Below the pieces are notes generated by a model. The model had not been told where the DNA came from, searched no databases, and was given only the letters and a program-made list of their open reading frames with translations. The translations under genes were made by a program, and so were the position numbers. A stretch of 64,000 bases of DNA. Source: Pachyseris speciosa. Its lineage: Eukaryota > Cnidaria > Anthozoa > Scleractinia > Pachyseridae. Below are positions 11,150-21,454 of the stretch, piece after piece (the stretch's first letter is position 1; the number at the start of each line of letters is the position of its first letter). Location: contig JAEMWC010000384.1 of the NCBI GenBank assembly GCA_016490735.1, positions 377,501 through 441,500 of the forward strand, written 5' to 3'.

Positions 11150-12165
11150 TGTTTAATATTTAATATTTAATATTTAATATTTATATTGCGCTTTTCCTGT
11201 AAAAATAATCAAAAGCGCATTCCAGTTAGCAAAGTAAAACTACCGACTTATTTAAAAAATTAAAACCTAAAATCCTGACATAATTAAAAATATTAAAAAC
11301 TTTACACTAAGCACTAAATTTAACAAAAAGCCTGAGAGAATAAAAAAGATACGTGCAATAAAATACAATTGTATTGAATAATAAGAACAAATTAAAAGCG
11401 AAAGCAAAAGCAAGCTAAGTCAGTTCAGTCCAACTAAGGTGTTAAAAATGCCTTGGTAAAAAAATGCGCTTTAAGGTGGCGTCGTTCGAAGCTCTTCTGG
11501 TAGGGAGTTCCATAGTCTGGGAGCTGCGACTGCGAATGCCCTGTCACCTTGAGTCTTTTTTGTGATACCATTCGGCATGCAAAGCAAAAGTTGATTTGAA
11601 GATTTTAAGCGGTAGTGATTCTCTTTGACCACTACTGACTCCCTAAGGTAGCTGGGTGCAGACCCATGTATTGCTTTGAAGGTCAAGAGACAGATCGTAA
11701 AGTCGATTCGATATCGCACAGGCAGCCAGTGCAGACTAAAAAGTGACGAAGTGATATGGCAAAACTTTGGGAGTCTGAAAATTATACGAGCCGCTGTGTT
11801 TTGTACACGCTGAATCTTATCAAGCTGCTTAGCAGGCAGACCGTATAACAAACTGTTGCAATAGTCGATCCGACTGGTAATAAAAGCGTGCACTAGTTGC
11901 TCGCATGTCTCTTGCGACAAGTACTTCCGTATACGCCTTAGGTTGTAAAGATGAAAATATGCTGCGCTGCATAGTTTGTTTACGTGCGTGTTCATGGTGA
12001 GTTCCGAGTCAAACCATGCACCCAGATTTTTCACAGCAGAGGAGGCTAAAGCCACTTTTGATGTGCCAACCATGAAAGCATCAATCTTAACCTTGCGTAA
12101 CTGTTGGCGCGACCCGACAAGTAAGATTTCGGTCTTGCTGTCGTTAAGCATTAACTATGGTTAAA
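11150..12165 (-). mobile_element. 5'-truncated non-LTR retrotransposon (LINE), 3' part
   Basis: The minus-strand frame 11471-12151 encodes the C-terminal part of a LINE reverse transcriptase: LNDSKTEILLVG, VKNLGAWFDSELTM, SRIDYCNSLLYGLP, IQRVQNTAARII, LHWLPV and PRLWNSLPEELR. These words are typical of CR1/L2/Rex-like elements. The catalytic YxDD part and endonuclease are missing, as expected of 5' truncation on insertion. The 3' untranslated part ends, on the minus strand, in a short ATTAAAT tandem tail (11152-11185), the usual mark of a LINE 3' end. Not expected to be active. Confidence 0.85.
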
Positions 12166-12473
12166 AAAAACATTACCACTATTATTGCAGCGTTTTTACT
12201 ACAAAAAACAGTGAGTGCATCCTCATGCTGTCGCATTACTTGACGCGTCAAGATAAGCATTTCAATCCCCCAGCGGATTACTACATGACCGCCATTTTGT
12301 TTGTTGCCTGCCAAGAAGTCAGCGGACACTACCCATGGTTTCCAACCATTTCAAGAAAGTCGTGAGCTGGGTGGTACCAGCGATGCCAACCAAATTAGGC
12401 TTTTGCCCAACAGAAGAAGAAAAACTCCAACCCTGCCAACGAAAAACGCTTCGTCCAGAAAGAACTCCACCAT

Positions 12474-12584
12474 TAGTCCCACGCCGACTTGCCGGGCCGT
12501 TATTTAGCTCGTCACGCAACACCCTTATTTTGGGGAAGTGTGTTGCGTGACAAGTTAAATAACAGCTGCTGCTTTGGAGACTAA
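12474..12584. mobile_element. Foldback MITE related to the 9-bp-TSD family
   Basis: Inverted arms share GTTATTTARCTYGTCACGCAA, with TTAGTC and GACTAA ends. The CGTCACGCAAC core is shared with the elements at 1042, 1314 and 40742. No clear TSD remains. Confidence 0.6.
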
Positions 12585-12589
12585 AAAGT

Positions 12590-13585
12590 ACGCAGGCTGA
12601 GTGAAGCAAGATGAGCGATGGCTTAATTCACGCAAATAAATACCTTAAGTCATATGAACCGTAACTGGGCATACGGAAATTATTATCACTACCACGACAC
12701 TTGCTCAAATTGGAAAAAGGCCACTGTTAAAAAAGAAAGTTCGTTAAAAACTAAACACAGGCAATAATAATTAAGGAACAATTAATATTAATTAATTTTC
12801 TGTCCATCCACTCTTATGCCGGCGACTCTGCAAATCACTTATAAATATTGTTATAAATGAATAGAACCCATGTTGTTACTCGGCTCATTCAGTTTTAAAC
12901 AAACAGTGTAAATGAGATGCATTCTGTATGGTTTTCTATAGTCCAAGAAAATGATCTTAGGTTGAATGTTATGATGTTGTCCGAGAAGACGATAGAAAAG
13001 ACATCCGGCTTATGAGCCTCACATGATGTTATTTAAAAATTGACACTAATTGAATCAGGTACCACCTGAGACTTACAACTGATGAATGTTTTATAAACTG
13101 AACTTTTTGGTAATATACTAAAATATCTCAAAATTTCTCGATTTCCATTAATGGGATAATTTCATTTGTACGGACTGCTCGTTCAATTTGGAGTGAGTCC
13201 AATCGATAGTCGTAAACTTGTGACCCTGTTGGTATAGTCTTGGGAATGCACTCCATCAGCGACCCATGCCCTTAAGACTATCTCTATAAGGAGTAATCCG
13301 CCAGAATACCTCGATGACAGTTGTAATGAAAGAGAGTTCAACGTGACTACTTGGCTCAGTTATCGATCGATTTGCTAATTTGCTTTTACACAAGTGCAGT
13401 CTTAGAGGAGTGGACCTTTCGTCATTATCGCAGTAAAGTCAGGCAAAAGATATGCACATTTACAGCTGAAAATTGCAGTCGCTTCAGTTTATACTGTGAT
13501 TGTGCGGTCCAAAGACAAAATGTCTTGAGGTTTCTAACTTGAATGTACAGCGTTGGTATCCACGACTATTTACGTGTACTTAATA
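12590..13585. other. No gene recognised
   Basis: Intergenic sequence with only short non-homologous frames, such as 13351-13542 plus, which has no family features. Confidence 0.45.
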
Positions 13586-13589
13586 TGGT

Positions 13590-13975
13590 AGGTAGATAAC
13601 TTTATTTCAACTCGGCTTGATGAGGCCCCTAGCAATCCATGAAAATGTGCCGAGAAAAGTATAAAAATATCAAAAATTACATGATCAATTAATGACTAAC
13701 ATTCTAACTATATCAATAAATAAACAATCCTAAATCTTTACTTTACAGTGGAAAAAAATCATAGTAAACTGTACATTACAGATGTAGCTCTCTTACAGCG
13801 TTCTTAAATTCCTTAAGGATTGTTGTTGAACGTAATTCATCTGGTAAAGAATTCCACACTTTGACACCAATAAAAGTTGTAGATTTTAAGCCAAAGTTTG
13901 CAGTTTTCTTACGTGGGACGACGAGCTTGTTGGTGCCTCTAAGCACTTCATATTAGAACGTACGACGAACAAGTC
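13590..13975 (-). mobile_element. LINE 3' end with last ~57 codons of reverse transcriptase ORF
   Basis: Read on the minus strand, 13968 down to about 13790 gives a frame ending GVKVWNSLPDELRS...LKEFKNAVRELHL and a stop. That is the usual C-terminal signature of LINE ORF2 proteins, and matches in type WNSLPEELR at 11.5 kb and the KVWNHLDESIKHLP of the LINE at 15.8 kb. The remaining 200 bp would be its 3' UTR. Confidence 0.75.
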
Positions 13976-13979
13976 ACTT

Positions 13980-15640
13980 ATTGCTGCGGAGCGAGCTTAG
14001 CGAGCGAGCAGCAACATAATCAGGATTTAAGAAGAATATATAAAAGGGAGTACGAATTCTTGAATTCATCACTTTTTACCAGAATGCATTGCATTTAACC
14101 AGAGTGCACCGCGCCACTTTTTACCAGAGTGCATTGCGCCACGAACAACACGAGGATGTCACACCGTCTTTTTGCGTGGATTCCGGTGGAAAGATTAGTG
14201 CTTATGTTTTGCTTTGATTTACCTGTAAAACGATTTGAAGGGGATGGTTCTTGACTTGCACAACTCTTGCTTTTGTTGATGCAGTCTGTGAAAGTTTGTA
14301 AATCTGGACGATTAATTGTTAGTGACATCTTAATTTTAAACTTAGTATACCTATATCATTTCTTAGTAGTCTCACCTCCTTGGTCGAATTCTTAAATGTA
14401 GAGAAATCGTCGTTGCTTCAGTTTGTAGAATATTAAAACAAACGAAAACCCTAGAACACGCTAGTTTCATATATGCAGCGATCTATTCCTTTTCATCCAA
14501 ACATGAATTTAAGCTAAAGCTTTAGCATTTTCACACATCGCGATGGACGCGTCCTTGACACAGTCTGTCAACATTCTAGAGATGTTTAATGCATACCATT
14601 ACATAACTGATTTCTGCTTCTACAATTTCCACATCTTTCAATTTTCGTGATCTGGTAAAGGGGAGGTTCAGTGATGTGTATCGTTGTATGTCCAAACATA
14701 GTTCAAATCACAATGTGCTTTGTTGTCACGATCCCTTGTCACACCTCGTCATCGATTCGTCATCATACATGAAGTTGATGCATACCGGACAGATTCGCCG
14801 CGATTTGACAGTACTTTAAGAAGTAAAGGTTAATTTAACTCTTGGAACGCGCAGGTAGATGAATCACTGCGTAAAATATGTCACTATCAACAGAATGTGC
14901 CGCAGCATTACTATCTTTTAGATACCCTAATATATCCCGCTAACATACCGTTTACAGCTTTAAATATCTACCCGTCTTCATACTAATGAGTGATGTGAAT
15001 AGGGTGCATAAAAATAGACTAAAATCCGGGAAGAACTATAAAAGTAGCTAATTCAGATCCCTTTTCAAACCGCTAAAGAAAAGCAAATTCGCCTACTCGC
15101 GCAGCATGAAGCACAGCACGAATAAAGGAAGGCAACGAATAGCTTCGGGTTTGAAGTATTGTTAAGAAGTTCCCTTAGTGAGCACAACATTTTGTTGTCA
15201 TGGAAACGTTCTTACATCCCGGAACTAGGAAAACATAAGCATCCGGTTTGTTGTTCGTCGCTTCAAAGTCCGATTTACGTTAAAAAGACATTTCGTGAGT
15301 ATTCTTTAACGTTCTCGGTGTTTGTAGTGTCGGAGTGCCACTTGAGAGAATGAGGTTGCCGTAAAGATCTGTTGGATGCTTTCATGGTTGGAGTGTTTGA
15401 AATACAATCTTTGTCCATTTTTCATTGACATTGAATCTGGTTCAACAACACCAGCTTTATTACCAAATAATAATTGAACTTAATTTACAACATAATCTAA
15501 GAATACAGGAAAGGTAACATTTACTCAGAATAACTGAAAAGCTAATCGAGCTGAGTAAAATTAAGTAACTGGTTTAAGTATAGGAGATTGGTTGGCACTA
15601 AAGCTAGGGCAGAGCAGTTAATAAGTCAAAAAAAGAAGAC
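13980..15640. other. No gene recognised
   Basis: Intergenic. A short purine-rich AGCGAGC repeat lies near 13988-14010. The frame at 14095-14328 minus is partly made of a local direct repeat (ACCAGAGTGCA words) and is not called. Confidence 0.45.
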
Positions 15641-15645
15641 AAAAA

Positions 15646-15676
<31 letters not shown>

Positions 15677-15720
15677 ACAAATAAATAAATGAGAGAATAA
15701 ATCAATAAATGAATAAATAT
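15641..15720. repeat. AAAT microsatellite at a LINE 3' end
   Basis: Near-perfect AAAT/ATAA tetranucleotide run. In the minus orientation it is the TTTA tail immediately 3' of the LINE coding remnant starting at 15736. Confidence 0.85.
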
Positions 15721-16440
15721 ATACCAGCTGAAAACTCATGAACAGTAAGACTGTAAGATGTCAAACTTGACTTTGTTTTTAAACGTTTTAAGGGGGAGGT
15801 GTTTAATGCTTTCATCAAGGTGATTCCAAACTTTAACAGCTGCAAAGCGAAAGTTGAATTTACCATAGTTTGTTTTGATGGCATTGATGTAATAGGTTGA
15901 TTTAGAAGCAAGCCTGGTATTGTATGAGTGTATAGATGCTACTGTTTGAAAAATGTTTTCAAAGGAAGATGGAAGAAGATTATAGTGATAGTGATACATG
16001 AGGAGTGCATTGTGAAGGGAGACAAGATCAGTTAATTTAAGAATCTCTAATTTCTTAAAAAGAGGCTCAGAGTTTTCATCTGGTTCCGAAAAAGTTATAG
16101 TACGTATTGCTCTCTTTTGAAGAATTATTAGAGGTCTGAGAGTAGAACTATAAGTATTGCTCCAAATTGATAGACCGTAAGTCAGAAAGAAAGGGGTATA
16201 ATAAGTGATAATATAATTGAAGTAATATGTTTCTGTTTACATAATATCTAATTTTAGATAGTACTCCAATACCTCTTGAAATCTTCTTGCTCAATTCGTG
16301 TAAATATGGTTTCCAGTTCAAATTAGAATCAAAAATGAGTCCTAAATATTTAACTTGATTATCAGATTTAACAGACATATTGGAGATACTAAGATTCAAC
16401 TTATGAGCTATTCTTCTTTGCGGAGAATGGAATACCACAA
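15721..16440 (-). mobile_element. 5'-truncated, frameshifted LINE reverse transcriptase
   Basis: The minus strand encodes VKYLGLIFDSNLNWKPY, a hallmark of the LINE region after the RT palm. Downstream come YGLSIWSN, LQKRAIRTI, LHNALLMYHYH, SYNTRLAS, NFRFAAVKVWNHLDES. The frame changes by one base near 16200 (between LLYPFL and TYGLSIW), so the protein is broken. No endonuclease or catalytic motif remains. Confidence 0.85.
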
Positions 16441-16560
16441 AGCTAGTTTTTCAGTTCATCTCTATATATTTGCCAGAACCGACCGCAGCCACACCGCGGT
16501 CAGTTTATATAGATGACTGGATGTACATCAGTTCTTCGAATTCCTTCCAAATGGGGCATA

Positions 16561-17110
16561 TTCGGAGCTAGTCATTTTATTTGTTGGTTCGTAATATACC
16601 CGTGAGTGATGACTATGTGAGAATGTATATACGAAAAATCATATATTTGAACTAGAGAATGAACTGAACTTTTCACTGCTGCTTACAGGGGCAGTGTCAC
16701 GAGGATTTTGCTGTTTTAGGTCAATTCTGTGCTAAAATCATTAATTAGAGGCTTTACTCATAAACAAAATGCTTCTGTAAAACTGCGACGAAAGACACCA
16801 AATGAAATTTTATTAGAGAGGGCTAACCATAATAAATTTCGTGAGGATTTTTTGAAGAGATAGCATCAAAACTTGAAAAAATTCGCCAATTTTTTCAAGT
16901 TTCAATCCGTTTCCATCCTTGCCATCCGTAGCAACAGGCGACAGGAAACAGTTTCAGTACCTCAAATAGTCTTAAATAACATAACTAGACCATTATTTTT
17001 TGGAATTCAATCGATGCGAACACACCTTCTAGTTTTTTGTAAAGTTGCCAAATAGCGTGACACTGCCCCTTTAAGTAGTGTTCCCAGTAACTGCGATGAT
17101 CATTCACATA
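16561..17110 (+). mobile_element. SINE-related element split by a MITE
   Basis: The left part (TCATTTTATTTGTTGGTTCG and following) matches 19280-19345. The right part (AGTAGTGTTCCCAGTAACTG, CGATGATCATT) matches the 19110-19165 tail and the 61100 copy. The MITE at 16686-17070 sits exactly between CTGCTTA and AAGTAGTG. Removing it and one TTA restores the CACTRCTGCTT-AAGTAGTGTTC arrangement of the other copies. Confidence 0.7.
16686..17070. mobile_element. 385-bp TIR MITE with TTA TSD
   Basis: Ends are CAGGGGCAGTGTCACG and the complement of AGGGGCAGTGTCACGC; TTA flanks at 16683-16685 and 17071-17073. The open frame 16873-17055 inside is short and featureless. Confidence 0.8.
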
Positions 17111-17114
17111 TCCA

Positions 17115-18120
17115 TTGATATTATTATTATTATTCTGGCCGCCTAGTTCTGGCAAAAACCACAGCAGGAATGGTGACTGGTTACCCTCATAAGCGCTCTC
17201 TTAACTTGTTTCACATCAAAGGGTGTGAGCTTTTATCATGATTATTTCTTTTATTCTCATGACCTGAATGTTTGAACAAGCATTTATACTGCAAGGAGAA
17301 ATGAGATGCTGATCAGTGTAGAGGCTTGAAGTAATACAAAGAGGCTTAATTAGGTGCGGACGCTTTGAGTCGATTCCCTAAACTCATTACACCATTCGTA
17401 TAGCGACGGCTTGTAGCTATTTACTAGTATAGATTCAACCGTAACAGTCCATCTATGTCGAAATCCTATGATAAAGAAGATCTACTGCAAAGATAACTGT
17501 AACATGAAAACACCCTCAGTTCTGTCCATACTCGCGGAATGTGTTCACACGTTCGCAGTCCTCAAGTTTTACTCTCCCCAGATTTCGCCCGCCGTGTAAA
17601 TTCAAACTGGCGGCCCTTTGTATTCTATTTGACGATCGACATGGCGTGAAAACCACACAGAAAGGTACTGAGAACAGTATATATAAATATACGATTTTCA
17701 TATATTCATTCTCATATAACACTGAGTCTATTCAAAAGTTTGCCGACAGAGAAAATAGCTCTTGTGGTCCTTTCACTCTGAATGCTTCGCTTTTTTTCAT
17801 TGAAAGATTATAAAATAATCGTACCAGACTTACTGATTTCCTGTGTTCGCGTTTCGAGTACCGAAAACGGCACCTAAAAGATTGAAACAATCTCTGTTGT
17901 TCAACAATGTTGCAAAGTGCATAGCTAAGTTAGGTAGCATGTCTGAAATAGAAATGTTTGTCTTCTTTATTGATCACTTGTTAATTATAGCACATGACAT
18001 TATTTTCATTCCGGGAGATCTGTGCCTCTTTGCATGATCTCAGCGTCTAAACTATGCGAAAGATTTAAGATGTTTTTCCTCAGTGGGGATTCGAGTCACT
18101 CTTGACGCAGTTTGTATGAA
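17115..18120. other. No gene recognised
   Basis: Short ATT microsatellite near 17123-17136, then intergenic sequence without supported features. Opposed frames at 17516-17813 are shadows of one another. Confidence 0.45.
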
Positions 18121-19080
18121 ACTAAGCAGATAACTAACGGTTTATTTTTCACGAAGAGTTTCTAATTGACAAGAATATCACAGTTCAAGAAGTTACGGGA
18201 ATCTTTGCACATTTTGAATTGTACTTCCATCAGTTTTTAACTCCAGTAACTCGCCATACATTGTATTACTCGTCAGGAATTTATTGTTGCGAATCTAACA
18301 AATAAAAAATATTATTTGCGTTTGCATTATAGCTGAATTTCTGATTCTCACTTCCCAGTTTGACGCTCGTATTTTGAAATAAAATATATAAGATCAAATT
18401 ATCCTTCCATACCTTGTAGCTCTAAAGTTTTACTTTCTTTCATACCCGCTGCAAATTAGTGTCCTGTCGTTCGAGTGATCTGTCTAAAAACGAACAGCTA
18501 TTCTGCCCTTTTTCTAAATCTTCAAATAACTAATTATGTCGTTTGCCTGGTCAATCTCAAACAAACAGAACAAGAAAGGCCGTCCATTTCGAAATATAGG
18601 AAAATATATTTCCCTGACCGTAAATTCAGACTTGCTATCTTAGTTTATTTGTTTCATTTCAAGGACAGTTGTCTCTTGGTAGAAGAAGCGGATTGTCACA
18701 TCTGGTCATTGACTTTTTTCGTTAACTGACATGCGTTTTTTCTGCATGCAAACGAGAAAATCATCTCTAAGATGATCACTAAACCTGCAATTCGTGATTC
18801 ATTAACCTTTCGTCAAGAAAAAAACGAAGAGTAACAACTTGAAAGAGTTTGCTAGACATTTCCGCGGAGGATGGGATTATTTTTTTTTTTCCATTAAACA
18901 ACCGGTTCAAAACTAAAGTGCATCATGATTGATAACCCTTAAAGATGATTAAAAAGATATCAATCTCTATTTACTCCACTCCTAAGAGACAGGGTCAAGC
19001 CCACAGATTCTGAAGTCATATATTTGTGATATTCTTGTCAATTAGAAACTCTTCATGAAAAATAAACCGTTAGATATCCG
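18121..19080. repeat. Widely spaced inverted repeat pair (about 50 bp arms)
   Basis: AACGGTTTATTTTTCACGAAG through TTGACAAGAATATCACA (about 18137-18183) recurs inverted at about 19026-19072 with very few differences. This may be the ends of a roughly 0.95-kb TIR element; no TSD could be assigned. Confidence 0.6.
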
Positions 19081-19109
19081 TTTGTTATGGATTCTCTTAT
19101 AGAACACCT

Positions 19110-19345
19110 ACAAATGATGATATGAGCGATCATCGCAGTTATGAACACTACCTAAGCAGTAGTGAAAATAAAGCCGCCTGAAAAAAATTCACGAGGCTTG
19201 TTCGGGAATCGAACCCACGACCTCTGCGATACCAGTGCAGCGCTCTATAGCTACCAACTGAGCTAACAAGCTAACTGGAAGCTGGTCATTTTGTTGGTTC
19301 GCAATAAACCCGTAAATGACGAATACATGAGCGTGAATATATACG
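19110..19345 (-). mobile_element. tRNA-derived SINE-like element, minus orientation
   Basis: On the minus strand, 19272-19195 is a tRNA-like head: GCTTGTTAGCTCAGTTGG (A box) and GGGTTCGATTCCC (B box), closing with ACAAGCC. It is followed by TTTTTTTCAGGC and the conserved tail CACTACTGCTTAGGTAGTG. Head and tail match the copy at 60990-61120, so this is a dispersed repeat rather than a tRNA gene. Confidence 0.8.
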
Positions 19346-19349
19346 TTAT

Positions 19350-20230
19350 CACGCCACTACTATACTATTACTATACTAAATCCGTTTTCAGTGACTCTTT
19401 CATTCATGAATTGCTTATGCATCACCAGTGAGATGAAATCAAGTAAATTTTGAAAGGAAAAATGAGCCTCAGTAAATTGCCACCAATTTCAGTTCATCAA
19501 AGTCGCAAGGGAAGCATTTGAAAACTTAGGCCCGTCTTATTCAAGTTGGCTTCCATTTTCGTCGTTTCGTCTTTTCTATTCGTCCGTGAGCTAAAATAGC
19601 CGTTTTGCAGAAAATTTGGCCCGATTATTTTTCGTTTGCCCTCGGTAAATGGGTCTTCTTTTATTTCTAGCACTTTGCCAACAATCCTTGTCACTTTATC
19701 CCAGCTCATTCTTTGGCTTTGTTTGTTGCGACCCTTGATAACCGTTTTTAGAACCTTTTTTTTTATAGCGGAATTTTTCCACAGTTCAGTTCGTTTCCAC
19801 CTTATTGTTCTTGCTCACGTTAGTTTTTATGTACTTGAGACATCGAACGCATTCTCTCTTCGATTACCTCCAGTCTACCACGCCAGCCCGCTTAGCAACT
19901 GACTCAGTTCTCTATTATAACTCGATTCCCTTCAGGAGGCTTTTCAAAACTGATTATAAACTTAATTAATCCTATTGAGAACTTTATTTGTGTACAACTA
20001 ATTAATGACAGTTAGTTTTCGTCTTATAAAATGCAAGGTATTGTGAAACTAGAGAAGGCATTCTTTCAATGTTTCATGAGGTGAACCTAATATATTAAGA
20101 TTTTCATAGTTCTTCCTTTTCCTTCTATACTTTTCGAGAGCTAACCTTTTCCGATACTTCAACGAAGAAGGTACTGGAATATGTTAATTTACTCAAAATG
20201 ACTGGATACTTATCGGAGCGAGCAATAAAT
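19350..20230. other. No gene assigned; one weak ORF
   Basis: A 70-residue minus frame at 19497-19709 starting MSWDKVTRIVGK has protein-like composition but no homology signal I can name, and an opposed frame overlaps it. Left uncalled. Confidence 0.4.
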
Positions 20231-20232
20231 AA

Positions 20233-20457
20233 CTAAACAACACTTAAGTTTATTACTATATAAATTATTATTGACAGAGTGAAAATTCTTGAAGCGTTTC
20301 TCGTCAGAGGCCTAGTGTTGTTCAAGGTTTCGGAATTATTGCTCTCAGCTTTCACTATACGTCTGGATATTTTCCGTCTGTCTGACTGATTCATCGCACG
20401 TTTTCCATCTTCCCGCCGGGACGAATGTGTTATATATGCTTCACAGGTTCGCCTCAC
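20233..20457 (-). CDS. Weak candidate: basic 74-aa ORF downstream of paralogue B
   Basis: A minus-strand frame begins MRRTCEAYITHSSRRED, is rich in R, S and N, and ends with a hydrophobic tail (LSIIIYIVINLSVV). It lies 150 bp downstream of the paralogue B stop and could be UTR. Nothing recognised. Confidence 0.2.
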   Translation of the reverse strand: MRRTCEAYITHSSRREDGKRAMNQSDRRKISRRIVKAESNNSETLNNTRPLTRNASRIFTLSIIIYIVINLSVV

Positions 20458-20607
20458 TGTTGATTTCGTAAAGCCTGAATCTAATAGGCATGTATCTACC
20501 CCTTGGCACAGGTCGTGAGACCGAATATTCGTAGTTTAACGGGTTACTTTTCCCCACAGTTAACCATCATCCGCGTTCAACAAGTCTTATATCAGCAGAT
20601 TCTAAGC

Positions 20608-21030
20608 TCATAATTCTGTGGAGCAGAAGTTAGTCGTTAAGACACCATCTTGAGCAATAAATGTCTCAGACGATTCTTCTCTTGGACTGTTCAGTAAACT
20701 TGTGGTCCGCAGTAAGGCATGTCTTCTTGGTCGTCCTCTTGAGATGGAGCTGTTGCTTCGTCTGAGCTGTGCTTTCGATCCAACACTGAGAACGCTTGGC
20801 TCCATTTGTTCAAGATTCAGTGACATCCTCCTTTCTGTTTCATTCTGGCTTGATGGGTCCATTTTAAATGCATCACTTGCTGTTGTGTTCGACGCAGAAG
20901 AACTTCTGTTGCTCCCACACGGTGATGCAGACATCCAGTGTTTCTCTTCTATCACTTGCAAAAACGTAGAGAAATTTGAACACGGAAAACAAACGTTGCG
21001 AAAATCCGAGCTTTGTAATTGCTCCCTCAT
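20608..21030 (-). CDS. Small basic serine-rich protein, paralogue B (140 aa)
   Basis: Single frame of 140 residues starting MREQLQSSDF. The first ~55 residues are specific to this copy and include a serine-rich run near residues 42-50. From KMDPSSQ onward it matches paralogue A at 9752-10006: SVLSVG, AQLRR, NSSISRGRPRR, NSPREES, ETFIAQDG and the identical end QDGVLTTNFCSTEL. A TATA box (TATAAAAC, minus, 21105-21098) lies 68 nt before the ATG, a compact promoter layout. The two genes are about 11 kb apart in the same orientation and look like an old tandem duplication. Function unknown; the STEL end could bind PDZ domains and the basic serine core could be phosphorylated (inference). Confidence 0.75.
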   Translation of the reverse strand: MREQLQSSDFRNVCFPCSNFSTFLQVIEEKHWMSASPCGSNRSSSASNTTASDAFKMDPSSQNETERRMSLNLEQMEPSVLSVGSKAQLRRSNSSISRGRPRRHALLRTTSLLNSPREESSETFIAQDGVLTTNFCSTEL

Positions 21031-21097
21031 CTTTACATCCTCTTGCTGAACTTGATCACGTATACGGTTAGGACTGTTTTGTTTTGAAATTTTCTCG

Positions 21098-21105
21098 GTT
21101 TTATA
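21098..21105 (-). promoter_or_regulatory. TATA box of paralogue B
   Basis: TATAAAAC on the minus strand, 68 nt before the ATG; expected start near 21070, leaving a 40-nt leader. Confidence 0.55.
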
Positions 21106-21445
21106 GACGCGAAATCAAGCTGCTTTCTTTTTATCTTATAAGTGCTAATACGATCTTTCCGCAAGTCGGGAATTAAATGATCTCGGTTAGTCTCGCCTGG
21201 TGTTATAAGAGGGTTATTGACTCTCCGTGTGATACGTGCGCCGTATTTACCTCCGTCACCCCGCTGCTGGTTGGTATGTGTGCACCCAGCGAAGCCTCCG
21301 CTTTGGTGTAGTTCGCATCATCGCGTGATAAAGCATTAAATTTTTAAGGGCGTAATCAAGAAAAGAGCCCTCTCTTGATGCTGTCAACATGGTATCAAAA
21401 CAATACACAGCCACTTTAGCGATAAGGGCTAGCTGTCATAGGTAA

Positions 21446-21453
21446 TGACGTCA
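21446..21453. promoter_or_regulatory. CRE-type palindrome TGACGTCA upstream of paralogue B
   Basis: Full CREB/ATF consensus about 340 bp upstream of the TATA box. An isolated 8-bp match, so functional use is only a possibility. Confidence 0.3.
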
Positions 21454-21454
21454 A

